Source of the DNA: Acuticoccus sp. I52.16.1
Lineage (GTDB): Bacteria > Pseudomonadota > Alphaproteobacteria > Rhizobiales > Amorphaceae
NCBI RefSeq assembly: GCF_022865125.1
Contig: NZ_CP094828.1
Location: 1,178,001 to 1,242,000, forward strand
DNA length: 64,000 nt
Direction of reading: 5' to 3'
Below the pieces are notes generated by a model. It was not told the DNA's origin, ran no database searches, and worked only from the letters and a program-made list of their open reading frames with translations. The position numbers and the translations under genes are program-made. This document shows positions 7,802 to 16,486 of this stretch, piece by piece (position 1 is the stretch's first letter; each line of letters begins with the position of its first letter).

Positions 7802-8843
7802 CACGCTGCCCCGCCCCCCCGGCCGCGCGGCCCCGGCGCGAAACCGCCGAATGGCGCACTCCCTCGCGCCGCATGCCGACCAGGAGCCCCGGACGGCGAG
7901 GCGCGAGCGCATCGCCCTCGCCGCGCTGGGTCTCGCGGCGGTCGTCGCCATCGCCCTGTCGCTGACGGTCGGGCTCAAGGGCAATCTCGCCTTCGCGCTG
8001 GAGCTGCGCACGATGCGGCTCGCCGCGCTGTTGCAGGTGGGGGTGGCGATCGCGGTGTCGACCGTCATCTTCCAGACCGTCACCGGCAACCGCATCCTCA
8101 CCCCGTCGCTGATGGGGATGGACGCGCTCTATCTCCTCATCCAGTCGGTGCTGGTGTTCACGCTGGGCGCGGTCGGGTTCGCCGCCCTCCCCTCCGGGCT
8201 CCTCTTCCTGGGGCAGGCGACCGCGCTGGCGCTGCTCGCGGCGGTCCTGTTCGTGCCCATCCTGGCCCGGCGCAGCGACATGGTGCTCCTGCTCCTCGCC
8301 GGTGTGGTCCTCGGCATCCTCTTCCGCAGCCTCACCGACCTCGTCGCCCGGCTGATCGACCCCAACGCCTTCGCCGTCGTGCAAAGCGCCACCTTCGCCG
8401 ACTTCAACACCATCGACGAAACGCTGATCGTGCCGTGCGTCGTCGTCACGGTGATCGGCGCCACCCTCGCCTGGCGCTCCCGGCACCTGCTCGACGTCAT
8501 GGCGCTCGGCGAGGCGGATGCGGTGGGGCTCGGCGTCGCGTGGCGGCGGGCGGCGTTGGGGCTCGTCCTCCTCGTCGGCATCCTCGTCGCGGTATCGACG
8601 GCGCTGGTCGGCCCGGTCGCCCTGCTGGGTCTCCTCGTCGTGGCGCTGGCGGAGCGCATCGTCGGCACCACACGCCACGCCGTGCTGCTGCCGGCCGCGG
8701 CGCTGACCGCGGTGGTGCTCCTCGTCGGCGGGCAGACGATCCTCGCCCACGTGTTCGGCAATACGCTGACGCTGGGCATCGTGATCGAGTTTGCCGGGGG
8801 GCTCCTGTTCCTGCTTCTCCTCCTGTCGTCGAGGCTCAGATGA
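7794..8843 (+). CDS. iron-chelate ABC transporter permease 2 (FecCD family)
   Basis: A 349-residue partner of the preceding permease, beginning inside its last codons. It has an extended polar N-terminus of about 45 residues (an internal Met at residue 20 is an alternative start), then multiple membrane segments. Family signatures are LRTMRLAALLQVGVAIAVSTVIFQTVTGNRILTPSLMGMDALY and VGPVALLGLLVVALAER. Two different permeases in tandem are usual for FatCD/VctDG-like importers. The stop overlaps the ATG of the ATPase gene (ATGA). Confidence 0.9.
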   Translation: MPDTLPRPPGRAAPARNRRMAHSLAPHADQEPRTARRERIALAALGLAAVVAIALSLTVGLKGNLAFALELRTMRLAALLQVGVAIAVSTVIFQTVTGNRILTPSLMGMDALYLLIQSVLVFTLGAVGFAALPSGLLFLGQATALALLAAVLFVPILARRSDMVLLLLAGVVLGILFRSLTDLVARLIDPNAFAVVQSATFADFNTIDETLIVPCVVVTVIGATLAWRSRHLLDVMALGEADAVGLGVAWRRAALGLVLLVGILVAVSTALVGPVALLGLLVVALAERIVGTTRHAVLLPAAALTAVVLLVGGQTILAHVFGNTLTLGIVIEFAGGLLFLLLLLSSRLR

Positions 8844-9598
8844 TCGTCGTGTCCGGTGTCTCCGCCGTCCGCTCCAACCGCCCCGTGCTGTCGGACATCG
8901 AGTTGACGATCCCCGCCGGCGGCGTGACGGCGCTGATCGGCCCCAACGGCGCGGGAAAGTCGACGCTGCTGTCGCTGATCGCGCGCCTCCTGCCGCTGCA
9001 GAGCGGGACGATCACCGTCGACGGGCTGCCCGTGGACAAGACGCCGACGCGCGCGCTCGCCCGGCGCCTGGCGGTGATGCCGCAGGAGACGCACGTGTCG
9101 AGCCGCCTGCGCGTGGCGGAACTGGTCGGCTTCGGGCGCTTCCCGCACCACCGCGGGCGGCCCGGGCCGCAGGACCGCGCCGCCATCGCCGAGGCGCTCG
9201 CCCTCTTCGACCTGGAGCGGCTGGCGGGCCGCTTCGTCGACACGCTCTCCGGCGGTCAGCGCCAGCGTGCCCGTGCCGCGATGACCTTCTGCCAGGGGAC
9301 CGACTACATCCTCCTCGACGAGCCGCTGAACAACCTCGACATCACCTATGCGCGGCAGCTCATGCGCACGATCCGCCGCGTCGCCGACGAGCGGGGCCGC
9401 ACGGTGCTCATCGTGCTGCACGACCTCAACCACGCCGCCGCCCACGCCGACCGTATCGTCGCCATGCGCGACGGCCGCATCGCCGCCTACGGGGTCACGT
9501 CCGCGGTGATGACCGCCCCGGTCCTCTCGGCCGTGTTCGACAGCGACATCCCCGTCGCCGAGATCGACGGTCACCCGGTCGCCTTGCACTTCCTCTGA
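8840..9598 (+). CDS. iron-chelate ABC transporter ATP-binding protein (FecE/FepC type)
   Basis: A 252-residue ATPase with Walker A GPNGAGKST (residues 34-42), Q-loop MPQET, signature LSGGQRQRARAA, Walker B YILLDEPLNNLD and H-loop VLHDLNHAA. The NNLD after Walker B and the C-terminal extension after the H-loop fit the FecE/FepC/YusV group. It is the last gene of the four-gene ferric-siderophore importer. A 170-base gap without a recognisable gene follows. Confidence 0.93.
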   Translation: MIVVSGVSAVRSNRPVLSDIELTIPAGGVTALIGPNGAGKSTLLSLIARLLPLQSGTITVDGLPVDKTPTRALARRLAVMPQETHVSSRLRVAELVGFGRFPHHRGRPGPQDRAAIAEALALFDLERLAGRFVDTLSGGQRQRARAAMTFCQGTDYILLDEPLNNLDITYARQLMRTIRRVADERGRTVLIVLHDLNHAAAHADRIVAMRDGRIAAYGVTSAVMTAPVLSAVFDSDIPVAEIDGHPVALHFL

Positions 9599-9768
9599 TC
9601 GGGCGCCGGGGAGGCTGGCGGATTTGCCACGCTCGGCGCGCGCATGGCGGTGCGCCGGGCTCGGCGGCGCAACCAGGCCTTTACGCAGCCGATACACCAT
9701 GGTGCCTAAGGTGGCCGCCCGGCTCCGCCAGGTGCTCGGCACGCGTGCGCAAGGTTGGAGAGTACTGG

Positions 9769-11082
9769 ATGCGCTTCGTCGCAATCGGACGCGGTTCGCG
9801 CCGGCCCCGCCGCCCTGTCGGCGGCCCCCGCCTCCCCCTCGCCGCGGCGCTCCTCGCCAGCCTCGCCTTGGCGGCGTGCGGCGGCCCGGTCGCGGGCGTG
9901 CTGACCCCGGTCCCCGAGGCACGCGGCGTCGGCAGCCAGGTGGAAATGCTCGTCGCCACCACGCGCGAGGCGGCGGCGGACTCCGCCGACCTCTATTCCG
10001 GCGAGCGCGGGCTCAACCTCTCCTTCGTCGACGTCACGATCTCGATCCCGCCGTCCAGCGCCCGCACCGTGGGCGAAGTGCAGCGGCCCAAGAACGCCGT
10101 CGGCGACCCGCAGACCGATTTCGTCCTCGTCTCGGCCGACCGGCTCGACGCGGCCGGTGCGCTCGCCGCGCTCAACCGGGGCGTCACCAGGGTGCCGGAT
10201 CGGCGCGTCATGGTCTTCGTCCACGGCTACAACAACCGCTTCGACGACGCGGTCTTCCGCCTCGCCCAGATCGTCCACGACAGCGACGCGGACGTCTACC
10301 CGGTGCTGTTCACCTGGCCCTCGCGCGCCAAGCTGCTCTCCTACGGCTACGACCGCGAGAGCGCCAACTACTCGCGCACCGAGCTGGAGACGGTCCTGCG
10401 CAGCCTGGCGCGCGACCCGTCGGTCGGTGAGGTGAACATCCTCGCCCACTCGATGGGGAACTGGCTCACCATGGAAGCGCTGCGCCAGATGGCGATCCGC
10501 GACGGTCGGATCAGCCCGAAGATCACCACCGTCATGCTCGCCGCGCCCGACATCGACGTCGACGTTTTCCGCGAGCAGATGCGCGACATCGGGACGACGC
10601 ACCCGGACATGATCCTGTTCGTTTCGGGCGACGATCGCGCGCTCGCCGTCTCCAAGCGGCTGTGGCAAAGCTCCAAGCGGCTCGGTGCCATCGACCCCAC
10701 CGCCGAGCCCTACCGCTCGCAGATCGCGGGCAGCGAGCTGACCGTGATCGACCTCACCCAGGTGGAGACCGGCGACAGCCTCCACCACGGCAAGTTCGCG
10801 CAGAGCCCCGAGGTGGTGCAACTGATCGGCAACCGCCTCATGGCGGGTCAGACGCTGACCGACTCGCGCGCCAGCTTCGGCGACCGGGTGATCCAGCTGT
10901 CCACCGGCGTCGCCGCGGCGGCAGGCACGGCGGTCGGCATGGCGGTCTCGGCACCGGTCGCGGTGGTCGACCCGGCGACGCGCGTGAGCATCAACGACAC
11001 GCTGGAAGCCACGCTCGACGTCGACGGTTTCGAGGTCAAGGGCAGCGCCGACGTCGACGGGGACGATCTCGCCAGCCGCTGA
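9769..11082 (+). CDS. lipoprotein alpha/beta hydrolase, DUF900 family
   Basis: A 437-residue protein starting at an ATG with GGAG about 9 bases upstream. Residues 21-37 form a lipoprotein signal (ASLALAACGG, lipobox LAAC with Cys37), so it should be anchored to a membrane from the periplasmic side. The DUF900 hydrolase core shows VMVFVHGYNN (oxyanion region, near 150) and ILAHSMGNW with the likely nucleophile Ser228. A C-terminal tail of about 70 residues contains a hydrophobic Ala/Gly-rich stretch (TGVAAAAGTAVGMAVSAPVAVV). Substrate unknown; family members are putative esterases or lipases. It appears to be a single-gene unit, converging with the GNAT gene. Confidence 0.85.
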   Translation: MRFVAIGRGSRRPRRPVGGPRLPLAAALLASLALAACGGPVAGVLTPVPEARGVGSQVEMLVATTREAAADSADLYSGERGLNLSFVDVTISIPPSSARTVGEVQRPKNAVGDPQTDFVLVSADRLDAAGALAALNRGVTRVPDRRVMVFVHGYNNRFDDAVFRLAQIVHDSDADVYPVLFTWPSRAKLLSYGYDRESANYSRTELETVLRSLARDPSVGEVNILAHSMGNWLTMEALRQMAIRDGRISPKITTVMLAAPDIDVDVFREQMRDIGTTHPDMILFVSGDDRALAVSKRLWQSSKRLGAIDPTAEPYRSQIAGSELTVIDLTQVETGDSLHHGKFAQSPEVVQLIGNRLMAGQTLTDSRASFGDRVIQLSTGVAAAAGTAVGMAVSAPVAVVDPATRVSINDTLEATLDVDGFEVKGSADVDGDDLASR

Positions 11083-11107
11083 GCCGGCGGGTGCCGCGGG
11101 GCCGGTT

Positions 11108-11159
11108 CAGCCGAACGCCTCAGCCGAATGCCTCAGCCGAATGCCTCAGCCGAATGCTT
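11108..11159. repeat. four tandem 13-bp repeats at the 3' end of the GNAT gene
   Basis: CAGCCGAATGCCT is repeated head to tail four times (11108, 11121, 11134, 11147), with one change in the first and one in the last unit. On the minus strand each unit reads AGGCATTCGGCTG, so each copy repeats the last sense codons and stop of the acetyltransferase gene. Copy-number change downstream of the first stop would not alter the protein. This looks like a slippage-prone minisatellite. Confidence 0.85.
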
Positions 11160-11982
11160 GGGCCGCCAGCGCGAAGGTCACCGCGCCGCGACCGTAGGAG
11201 CGGTAGGCCTCCGGCGCGGCCGGGTCGTGACGCACCATGAGCGCCTCGCTCGTGGTGTGGGTCAGGCCGCAGCCCTTCAGCCAGTCGCGCAGCGCGGCGT
11301 CGGGCGTGTCGACCCGGACGGGGGCGTCGCGGACCTTCGCCGCCTGCGCCGCGATCAGCCGCTTGGCCGCCGCCAGGCTGGGCGCCACCACCGGGCCGAT
11401 CACCACCCCCGGCCCGAACGGGCGGCGAACGGCGTAGCCGGTCACGAACGGATCGCGCAGGATCATCGCGTCGCCGGCGTCCATCAGCGCGGCCAAAAGC
11501 CGGCCGCGGTCCGCCCCATAAGCCGCCGCGTCGAGTGCCAGGATGGCGGGCATGTCGCTCTCGCGGGCGAGCACCACGCCGTTGCGCGGCCCCAGCGCGG
11601 CGAGGCTCGGCGCGCCCTCCAGCTTGTGAACGCGGCCGCTCTCTTCGAACCCCAGCGCCTGGTAGAGCGGTTGACCCGACGGCGTCGCGACCAGGCGCAG
11701 CGACCGCCCGGCCGTATCGGCGAGGACGCGGTCCATCAGCCGCCGGCCGAGCCCCCTGCGTCGCACCGAGGGGTCGACCATCACCATGCACACGCTGGCG
11801 ACGCGCGGCCCGTAGGGCACCCACAGCGCCGTGCCCTTCAACGCCCGGCCGTCCCTGATCGCGACGCCCTCGGCCACCGAAGCGAGCAAGCTCCAGTCGT
11901 TCCGCGTGTGCGGCCACCCCTCCGCCCGGCTCAGCGCGGCGGCGGCGTCCAGATCGTCGTGTCCAAACGGAGACAGGGTCAT
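11146..11982 (-). CDS. GNAT family N-acetyltransferase with C-terminal second domain
   Basis: A 278-residue-range acetyltransferase (start at the ATG with GGAGAGG just upstream; an in-frame ATG at 12042 lacks a ribosome binding site). The N-terminal GNAT domain carries MVDPSVRRRGLGRRLMDRVL, the acetyl-CoA pyrophosphate-binding R/Q-x-x-G-x-G/A loop. The second half (RESDMPAILALDAAAYGADR, ending YRSYGRGAVTFALAAQAFG) matches the C-terminal domain of YitH-like acetyltransferases. Substrate unknown. The stop codon lies in the second of two adjoining 13-bp repeats, part of a four-unit array. Confidence 0.85.
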   Translation of the reverse strand: MTLSPFGHDDLDAAAALSRAEGWPHTRNDWSLLASVAEGVAIRDGRALKGTALWVPYGPRVASVCMVMVDPSVRRRGLGRRLMDRVLADTAGRSLRLVATPSGQPLYQALGFEESGRVHKLEGAPSLAALGPRNGVVLARESDMPAILALDAAAYGADRGRLLAALMDAGDAMILRDPFVTGYAVRRPFGPGVVIGPVVAPSLAAAKRLIAAQAAKVRDAPVRVDTPDAALRDWLKGCGLTHTTSEALMVRHDPAAPEAYRSYGRGAVTFALAAQAFG

Positions 11983-12215
11983 AGACCTCTCCGTGGAATT
12001 TGATTCAGCTGCGATCGGTCCGGGTGAGCTGGCATCCGTCATCGGTGCAACACGTCCCTGTTCGCACGAGGCACGAACCGTGCCACGCGGAACGCGGACT
12101 ATTACGCCGCCCAGGCGACAACGCCATCACAAATGCTAATCCCAGGCGAAATAAAGCCTGACCGCCGATACTCCGGTGATCGGGGCGCCCGTGCGACGGC
12201 CGCCCCGAGTCGCCG

Positions 12216-12554
12216 TCAGCCGGCCGGCACCTTCTTCGGCTCCGGTGCGAAGCCGACCGGGGTCACCAGCGAGTTCTGCTGCCTGACCAGATAGCCCGCC
12301 TCGCGGCTCTTCTTCAGGTATTCCGCCCACTCCGGATCGGCCGCCAGCGCCTTGCGCTTGGCCTCGCGGTCGCCGGCGTTCTCGTAGACCCAGACGTGGA
12401 TGTAGGAGTTGGGGTCGCCCGTCTCCGTCGCGGCATAGAGCAACGGCGCGCCGAGATGGCGGGACTGCGCCTTGTAGCCATAATCCTCGTAGAGCTTCAG
12501 GTGCAGCTTGATGGTGCCCGGACGGCAGGAGTAGACGCGATGATCGATCAGCAT
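12216..12554 (-). CDS. NIPSNAP family protein
   Basis: A 112-residue protein with the ferredoxin-like NIPSNAP pattern: DHRVYSCRPGTIKLHLKLYEDYG at the N-terminus, then GDPNSYIHVWVYENAGDREAKRKALAADPEWAEYL. NIPSNAP proteins are dimeric alpha/beta-barrel proteins of unclear activity, often found in catabolic operons. The start is 9 bases after the end of the TRAP small-permease gene on the same strand, so it is probably the last gene of that operon (dehydrogenase, DctP, DctM, DctQ, NIPSNAP). It may act on the imported compound, which is inference from location. Confidence 0.85.
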   Translation of the reverse strand: MLIDHRVYSCRPGTIKLHLKLYEDYGYKAQSRHLGAPLLYAATETGDPNSYIHVWVYENAGDREAKRKALAADPEWAEYLKKSREAGYLVRQQNSLVTPVGFAPEPKKVPAG

Positions 12555-12563
12555 GCGGCCTCT

Positions 12564-13055
12564 TCAGGTGTTGGTGGGTGACAGGACGATGGCGCGAACG
12601 GCCACGATGAGATCGCGCACGCTGTAGACCAGCATGAGCGCCGCGGAGATCGGGATCACCGCATAGATGTAGGCGGTCGGCACGCCGAGGATCGGCGTCA
12701 CGGCACGCGAGCGCGAGGCGAGGTCGTACCCCTTCCACGCCATCACGAACAGGAACACCATCGACAGGCCGATGCTGACGAGCCGCAGCAGCGAGCCCGA
12801 GCGGGGGCCGAGGATGCCCTCCAGCCAGTCCACCCGGAAGTGCTCGTTCTCGCGCCACAGCGCCGCGGCGCCGACGAAGACCATCACCGCGAAGAGCGAC
12901 TCGACGATCTCGTCGAACCACGCCGTCGTCCAGATCTGGAAGGTGCGCGAGACGACGTTGCCGAACAGGATGAAGAACAGGGCCACCAGGCATGCGACTG
13001 GGATCGCCCGCAGCACGACGCCGACCACCCGGTCGATCCGAACCAGCGCGCTCAT
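12564..13055 (-). CDS. TRAP transporter small permease (DctQ)
   Basis: A 163-residue membrane protein with four hydrophobic segments (IPVACLVALFFILFGNVVSRTF; SLFAVMVFVGAAALWRENEHFRVDW; LVSIGLSMVFLFVMAW; AYIYAVIPISAALMLVYSV). The motif ENEHFRVDWLE is typical of DctQ/YiaM proteins. Its ATG overlaps the stop of the large permease gene (ATGA), an unusual DctM-before-DctQ order. It pairs with the large subunit to form the inner-membrane part of a sodium-coupled carboxylate importer. Confidence 0.9.
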   Translation of the reverse strand: MSALVRIDRVVGVVLRAIPVACLVALFFILFGNVVSRTFQIWTTAWFDEIVESLFAVMVFVGAAALWRENEHFRVDWLEGILGPRSGSLLRLVSIGLSMVFLFVMAWKGYDLASRSRAVTPILGVPTAYIYAVIPISAALMLVYSVRDLIVAVRAIVLSPTNT

Positions 13056-14341
13056 GACGCCCCCATCATCATGTTGGGAAGCCAGGTGGAGACCGCCGGC
13101 CACGCCGTGACGAGGATCAGCACTCCCACGAGGCCGACGAGATAGGGCCACAGCGCCTGCGTCAACCGCCCGACCGAGAGGCCGGAGATCGACGAGACCG
13201 CGAAGAGCACCATGCCGACCGGCGGGGTCAGAAGCCCCACCATGGAACACATGATCATGATGACGCCGAACTGCACCGGGTCGACGCCGATCTTCAGCAT
13301 CACCGGCAGGAAGAGCGGCACGGTCAAGACGATGACGGCGATCCCTTCGAGGAACATGCCCAGGATCAAGAGGATCAGGACGACGATGGTGAGGATCACC
13401 GCCGGGTTCTCGGACACGCCGAGCAGCCCGTCGATCAGCGCGTTGGGGACCCGCTGGTGGACCAGCAGCCAGCCGAAGAAGCCCGCCGCGGCGATGACGA
13501 ACATCACCCGGATGGTGTGCACCAGCGTCACCCACAGGATGCCCGGCAGCTCTTTGAGCTTCAATTCGCGGTAGACGAACATCGACAGGACCAGCGCATA
13601 GGCGCACGCCGCGACCCCCGCCTCCGTCGGCGTGAAGACGCCGGTGAAGATGCCGCCGATGATGATGACCGGCGTCAACAGCGAGAGGACCGAGTCGACG
13701 AAGCTGGCGAGCAGCTCGCGCCACGGCGCCCGCTCCGAGCGGGCCATGTTGGTGCGCCAGGAGACGAACCACACCGCCAGCATCAACGCGCCGGCCATGA
13801 GGATCCCCGGCACGACGCCGGCGAGAAAGAGCTTGGCGACCGAGACCCCGGTGATCGAGGAATAGAGGACGAAGGGGATCGACGGCGGGAAGACCGGGCC
13901 GATGGTCGACGAGGCGGCGGTGATCGCCGCGGAGAAGGCCGGGTCGTAGCCCTTGTCCTCCATGGCCTTGAGCTCGACCTGGCCGAGGCCCGCCGCGTCC
14001 GCCACCGCCGCGCCCGACATGCCGGAGAAGATGAGGCTGGCGACGACGTTCACCTGCCCCAGCCCGCCGCGGATGTGCCCGACGCAGGCGTTGGCGAAGC
14101 GGAAGATCCGCTCGGTGATGCCGCCGGTGTTCATGAGGTTGCCGGCGAGGATGAAGAAGGGGATCGCCAGCAGGGTGAAGGCGGTGGTGCCGGAGTACAT
14201 GCGCTGCGGCAGCATCGCCAGGATGTGCCAGTCGCCGGAGAGCATGTAGAAGCCCGCCGCGGTCAGCCCCAGGGCCACCGCCACCGGCACGCCGATGGCG
14301 ATCAGAAGGACCAGCGCACCCAGGATGATGAAGGGAAGCAT
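13052..14341 (-). CDS. TRAP transporter large permease (DctM)
   Basis: A 429-residue, roughly 12-helix membrane protein. DctM signatures are GIPVAVALGLTAAGFYML, LAIPFFILAGNLMNTGGITERIFRFANACVGHIRGGLGQVNVVASLIFSGMSGAAVADAAGLG and GVFTPTEAGV. The start MLPFIILGALVLLIAIG was chosen as the first Met at the natural N-terminus; a longer frame upstream is Arg/Pro-rich and not credible. It couples solute uptake to ion gradients with the periplasmic DctP encoded upstream. A 134-base gap with strong stem-loops separates it from dctP. Confidence 0.93.
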   Translation of the reverse strand: MLPFIILGALVLLIAIGVPVAVALGLTAAGFYMLSGDWHILAMLPQRMYSGTTAFTLLAIPFFILAGNLMNTGGITERIFRFANACVGHIRGGLGQVNVVASLIFSGMSGAAVADAAGLGQVELKAMEDKGYDPAFSAAITAASSTIGPVFPPSIPFVLYSSITGVSVAKLFLAGVVPGILMAGALMLAVWFVSWRTNMARSERAPWRELLASFVDSVLSLLTPVIIIGGIFTGVFTPTEAGVAACAYALVLSMFVYRELKLKELPGILWVTLVHTIRVMFVIAAAGFFGWLLVHQRVPNALIDGLLGVSENPAVILTIVVLILLILGMFLEGIAVIVLTVPLFLPVMLKIGVDPVQFGVIMIMCSMVGLLTPPVGMVLFAVSSISGLSVGRLTQALWPYLVGLVGVLILVTAWPAVSTWLPNMMMGAS

Positions 14342-14396
14342 CGACGCGTCCAGTTGAGGCCCGCCGCGGCGCGGCCGTGTTCGGTCACAGGAAGAG

Positions 14397-14468
14397 CGCG
14401 GGGACCGGGCCGGGCCCTCACCCCGCGGCACCGGGCCGCGCGGGCACCCGTTCGGGCGCCGCGCGGCC
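14397..14468 (-). terminator. GC-rich stem-loops between dctP and dctM
   Basis: Two inverted repeats lie between the binding-protein and large-permease genes: CGCGGGG/CCCCGCG (14397-14403 with 14421-14427), and a 10-bp stem GGCCGCGCGG/CCGCGCGGCC (14434-14443 with 14459-14468) whose loop holds CCCG-TT-CGGG. No T-tract follows. The likely role is 3'-end protection of the dctP part of the message or partial termination, giving more binding protein than permease. Confidence 0.5.
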
Positions 14469-14475
14469 GCCGGGA

Positions 14476-15468
14476 TCAGTTGCCGAGGAAGCTCTGGAAC
14501 TTCGCCATGTTCTCTTCGCCGGTATACTCGGTGACGCGCTTCATCGCGTCCGAGCCGGCGACCTTCTCGCGGAACGGGGCGAGGTCGGGGCGGGTGATCG
14601 TCATGCCGCGCTCTTCCAGCTTGGCAAGCTCGTCCTCTTCCTGCGCGGCGACCAGCTCACGCATCAGCGCGCCGGCCTTCCCGCTCTCCTCGCGCACGAT
14701 CTCCTGTTGCTCCGGCGTCAGCCGCTCGAAGGAGTCCTTGTTGATGACGTGGACCATCGAGTTGTAGACGTGCCGCGTCAGCGCCAGGTTGTCCTGAAAG
14801 TCGTCCAGGTTGAAGTGGTAGATCACGCCGACCGGGTTTTCCTGGCCGTCGACGACGCCCTGGTTCAGCGCGTTCGGAAGCTCCGGGAAAGCGATCTGCG
14901 TCGCCGAGGCGCCCAGCCCCTCGACCGCGGCCACGATCTGCAGCTCCGGCGGGGTGCGCAGCTTCAAGCCCGCCACGTCGTCCGGCGTCTCGATCGGGTG
15001 CTTGGAGTTGGTGATGTTGCGGAAGCCGTACTCCCAGTTGGAGAGCATGACGAGGCCCTGCTCCTCCAGCTTGGGCGCCACCCACTCCATGAACGGCCCG
15101 TCCAGCACCGCGTGGGCCTGCTCGTAGTCCTTGAAGGCGAACGGCGTCATCACCGTGCCGAACGCCTTCTCGTACTTGTCGAGCGCGCCCTGGGTGGGAA
15201 GGTTCATGTCGATCGCGCCGAGCACGGTCTGCTCCAGCTGCTCGGGCGGCGAGCCCAGCTCGTTGGCCGGGTAGAGCTCGACCTCGACCGCACCGTCCGT
15301 CCGCTCCTTCACGTTGTCGGCGAACTGCTGGGCGGCGATGTGGCCGGGGTGGGTCTCGGCCGCGAAGTGCGCCAGGCGCAGGGTGACGTCCTGGGCGAGC
15401 GCGCCGGTGGTCAGCGCCGGGGTCGCCAGAAGCGCGGCGAGCGACGCCGCGAGAAGAGTGGTCCGCAT
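14476..15468 (-). CDS. TRAP transporter substrate-binding protein (DctP)
   Basis: A 330-residue periplasmic protein with a signal peptide ending near residue 25 (TPALTTGALAQ). DctP features: LRLAHFAAETHPGHIAAQQFADNVKERTDGAVEVELYP at the N-terminus, GLKLRTPPE containing the conserved carboxylate-binding Arg, and FPELPNALNQGVVDGQENPVGVIY. It should bind an organic acid and hand it to the DctQM permease encoded downstream. Upstream is a dehydrogenase gene separated by 33 bases. Substrate unknown. Confidence 0.93.
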   Translation of the reverse strand: MRTTLLAASLAALLATPALTTGALAQDVTLRLAHFAAETHPGHIAAQQFADNVKERTDGAVEVELYPANELGSPPEQLEQTVLGAIDMNLPTQGALDKYEKAFGTVMTPFAFKDYEQAHAVLDGPFMEWVAPKLEEQGLVMLSNWEYGFRNITNSKHPIETPDDVAGLKLRTPPELQIVAAVEGLGASATQIAFPELPNALNQGVVDGQENPVGVIYHFNLDDFQDNLALTRHVYNSMVHVINKDSFERLTPEQQEIVREESGKAGALMRELVAAQEEDELAKLEERGMTITRPDLAPFREKVAGSDAMKRVTEYTGEENMAKFQSFLGN

Positions 15469-15501
15469 CGTTTCCTCCGATTTTATTGGTTTGCGCGTGG
15501 A

Positions 15502-16422
15502 TCAGTCGTCGGCCGATTCGGGCAGCCGCGCTTCGATGCCCGTCAGCTCTTCGTAGGCCTTGATGACGGCCGTGCAGCCCTCGTCCGCGTGCCCCATGAT
15601 CGAGGCGAGCGCATAGGTCTGCTCCACCGAGCGGGACATGAAGGCCGGCAGCCCCGCCTCCGACATCCACTCGGCGTAGTAGCGAACGTCCTTCTGGGCG
15701 TTCGCAAGGGACATGTGCGGGGTGAAATCGCGCTTCAGCGTCAGCTCGCCGTAGAGGTCCATCATCCCCGACTTGCCGCCCGCGGCGGAGATGATGCCGA
15801 TGACCTTGGTCATGTCGAGCCCCTCGCGCGCCGCGAGCGCGAAGCCCTCGCAGAACGAGGCGACGTTGGCGAAGGCGATGTAGTTGTGAATGAGCTTCAG
15901 CCGGATCGCGTGCCCGGCGGGGCCGACGTGGAAGATGTTCTCGGCATAGGTCTCGAACACCGGCCGCAGCTCTTCCAGAAGGTCCGCGTCGCCGCCGAAG
16001 AGGACGTTCACGATCCCCGCGTCGGCGTGCTTGGGCGTGCGCGTCATCGGCGCCTCGCAGTAGCGGATGCCGAGCCGCTCGCACGCCTCGCGCATCGTGT
16101 CGACGTGGGAGGGGGAGACGGTGGTGTGGTCGAGGAAGACGGCGCCCGCCTTCATCGCGTCCAGCACGCCGCGCTTGATGGCCATGTCCTGCACGGCCTC
16201 GGCGGTGGTGATGCAGATGCCGAAGATGTCCGCCTCGGCCGCCATGGCGACGGGGTCGCTCCCGGCGACGGCACCGAAGCCGACCGCCTCGTCGACCGCT
16301 TCCCGGCGCAGGTCGGTCGCGGTTACGGAGAGCCCCTTGAGGGCCATGTTCTTGACGAGGCCGCGGCCCATGCCGCCCAGCCCGACGAACGCGATTCTCC
16401 GATCGCCGCCCACAACGCCCAT
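15502..16422 (-). CDS. NAD(P)-dependent oxidoreductase, 3-hydroxyisobutyrate dehydrogenase superfamily
   Basis: A 306-residue beta-hydroxyacid dehydrogenase. The start is the ATG with GGAGG seven bases upstream. Rossmann motif GLGGMG at residues 14-19; catalytic Lys expected in RLKLIHNYIAF. The usual substrate loop (D-A-P-V-S-G-G) is replaced by CEAPMTRTPKHADAG, so the substrate probably differs from classic hydroxyisobutyrate or tartronate semialdehyde enzymes. It is the promoter-proximal gene of the TRAP operon, with a divergent FadR-type regulator on the other side. The context suggests it oxidises the imported hydroxy acid or reduces its product. Confidence 0.87.
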   Translation of the reverse strand: MGVVGGDRRIAFVGLGGMGRGLVKNMALKGLSVTATDLRREAVDEAVGFGAVAGSDPVAMAAEADIFGICITTAEAVQDMAIKRGVLDAMKAGAVFLDHTTVSPSHVDTMREACERLGIRYCEAPMTRTPKHADAGIVNVLFGGDADLLEELRPVFETYAENIFHVGPAGHAIRLKLIHNYIAFANVASFCEGFALAAREGLDMTKVIGIISAAGGKSGMMDLYGELTLKRDFTPHMSLANAQKDVRYYAEWMSEAGLPAFMSRSVEQTYALASIMGHADEGCTAVIKAYEELTGIEARLPESADD

Positions 16423-16486
16423 CCCATATCCTCCGCAGTGCCGGCCGGTTCTGCGCCGGCTCTGCGACAACACATCACAAAGTCAT

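Noticed and set aside
12043-12215. Possible small gene between the GNAT and NIPSNAP genes
   Set aside because: No frame with a start, ribosome binding site and plausible composition was found.
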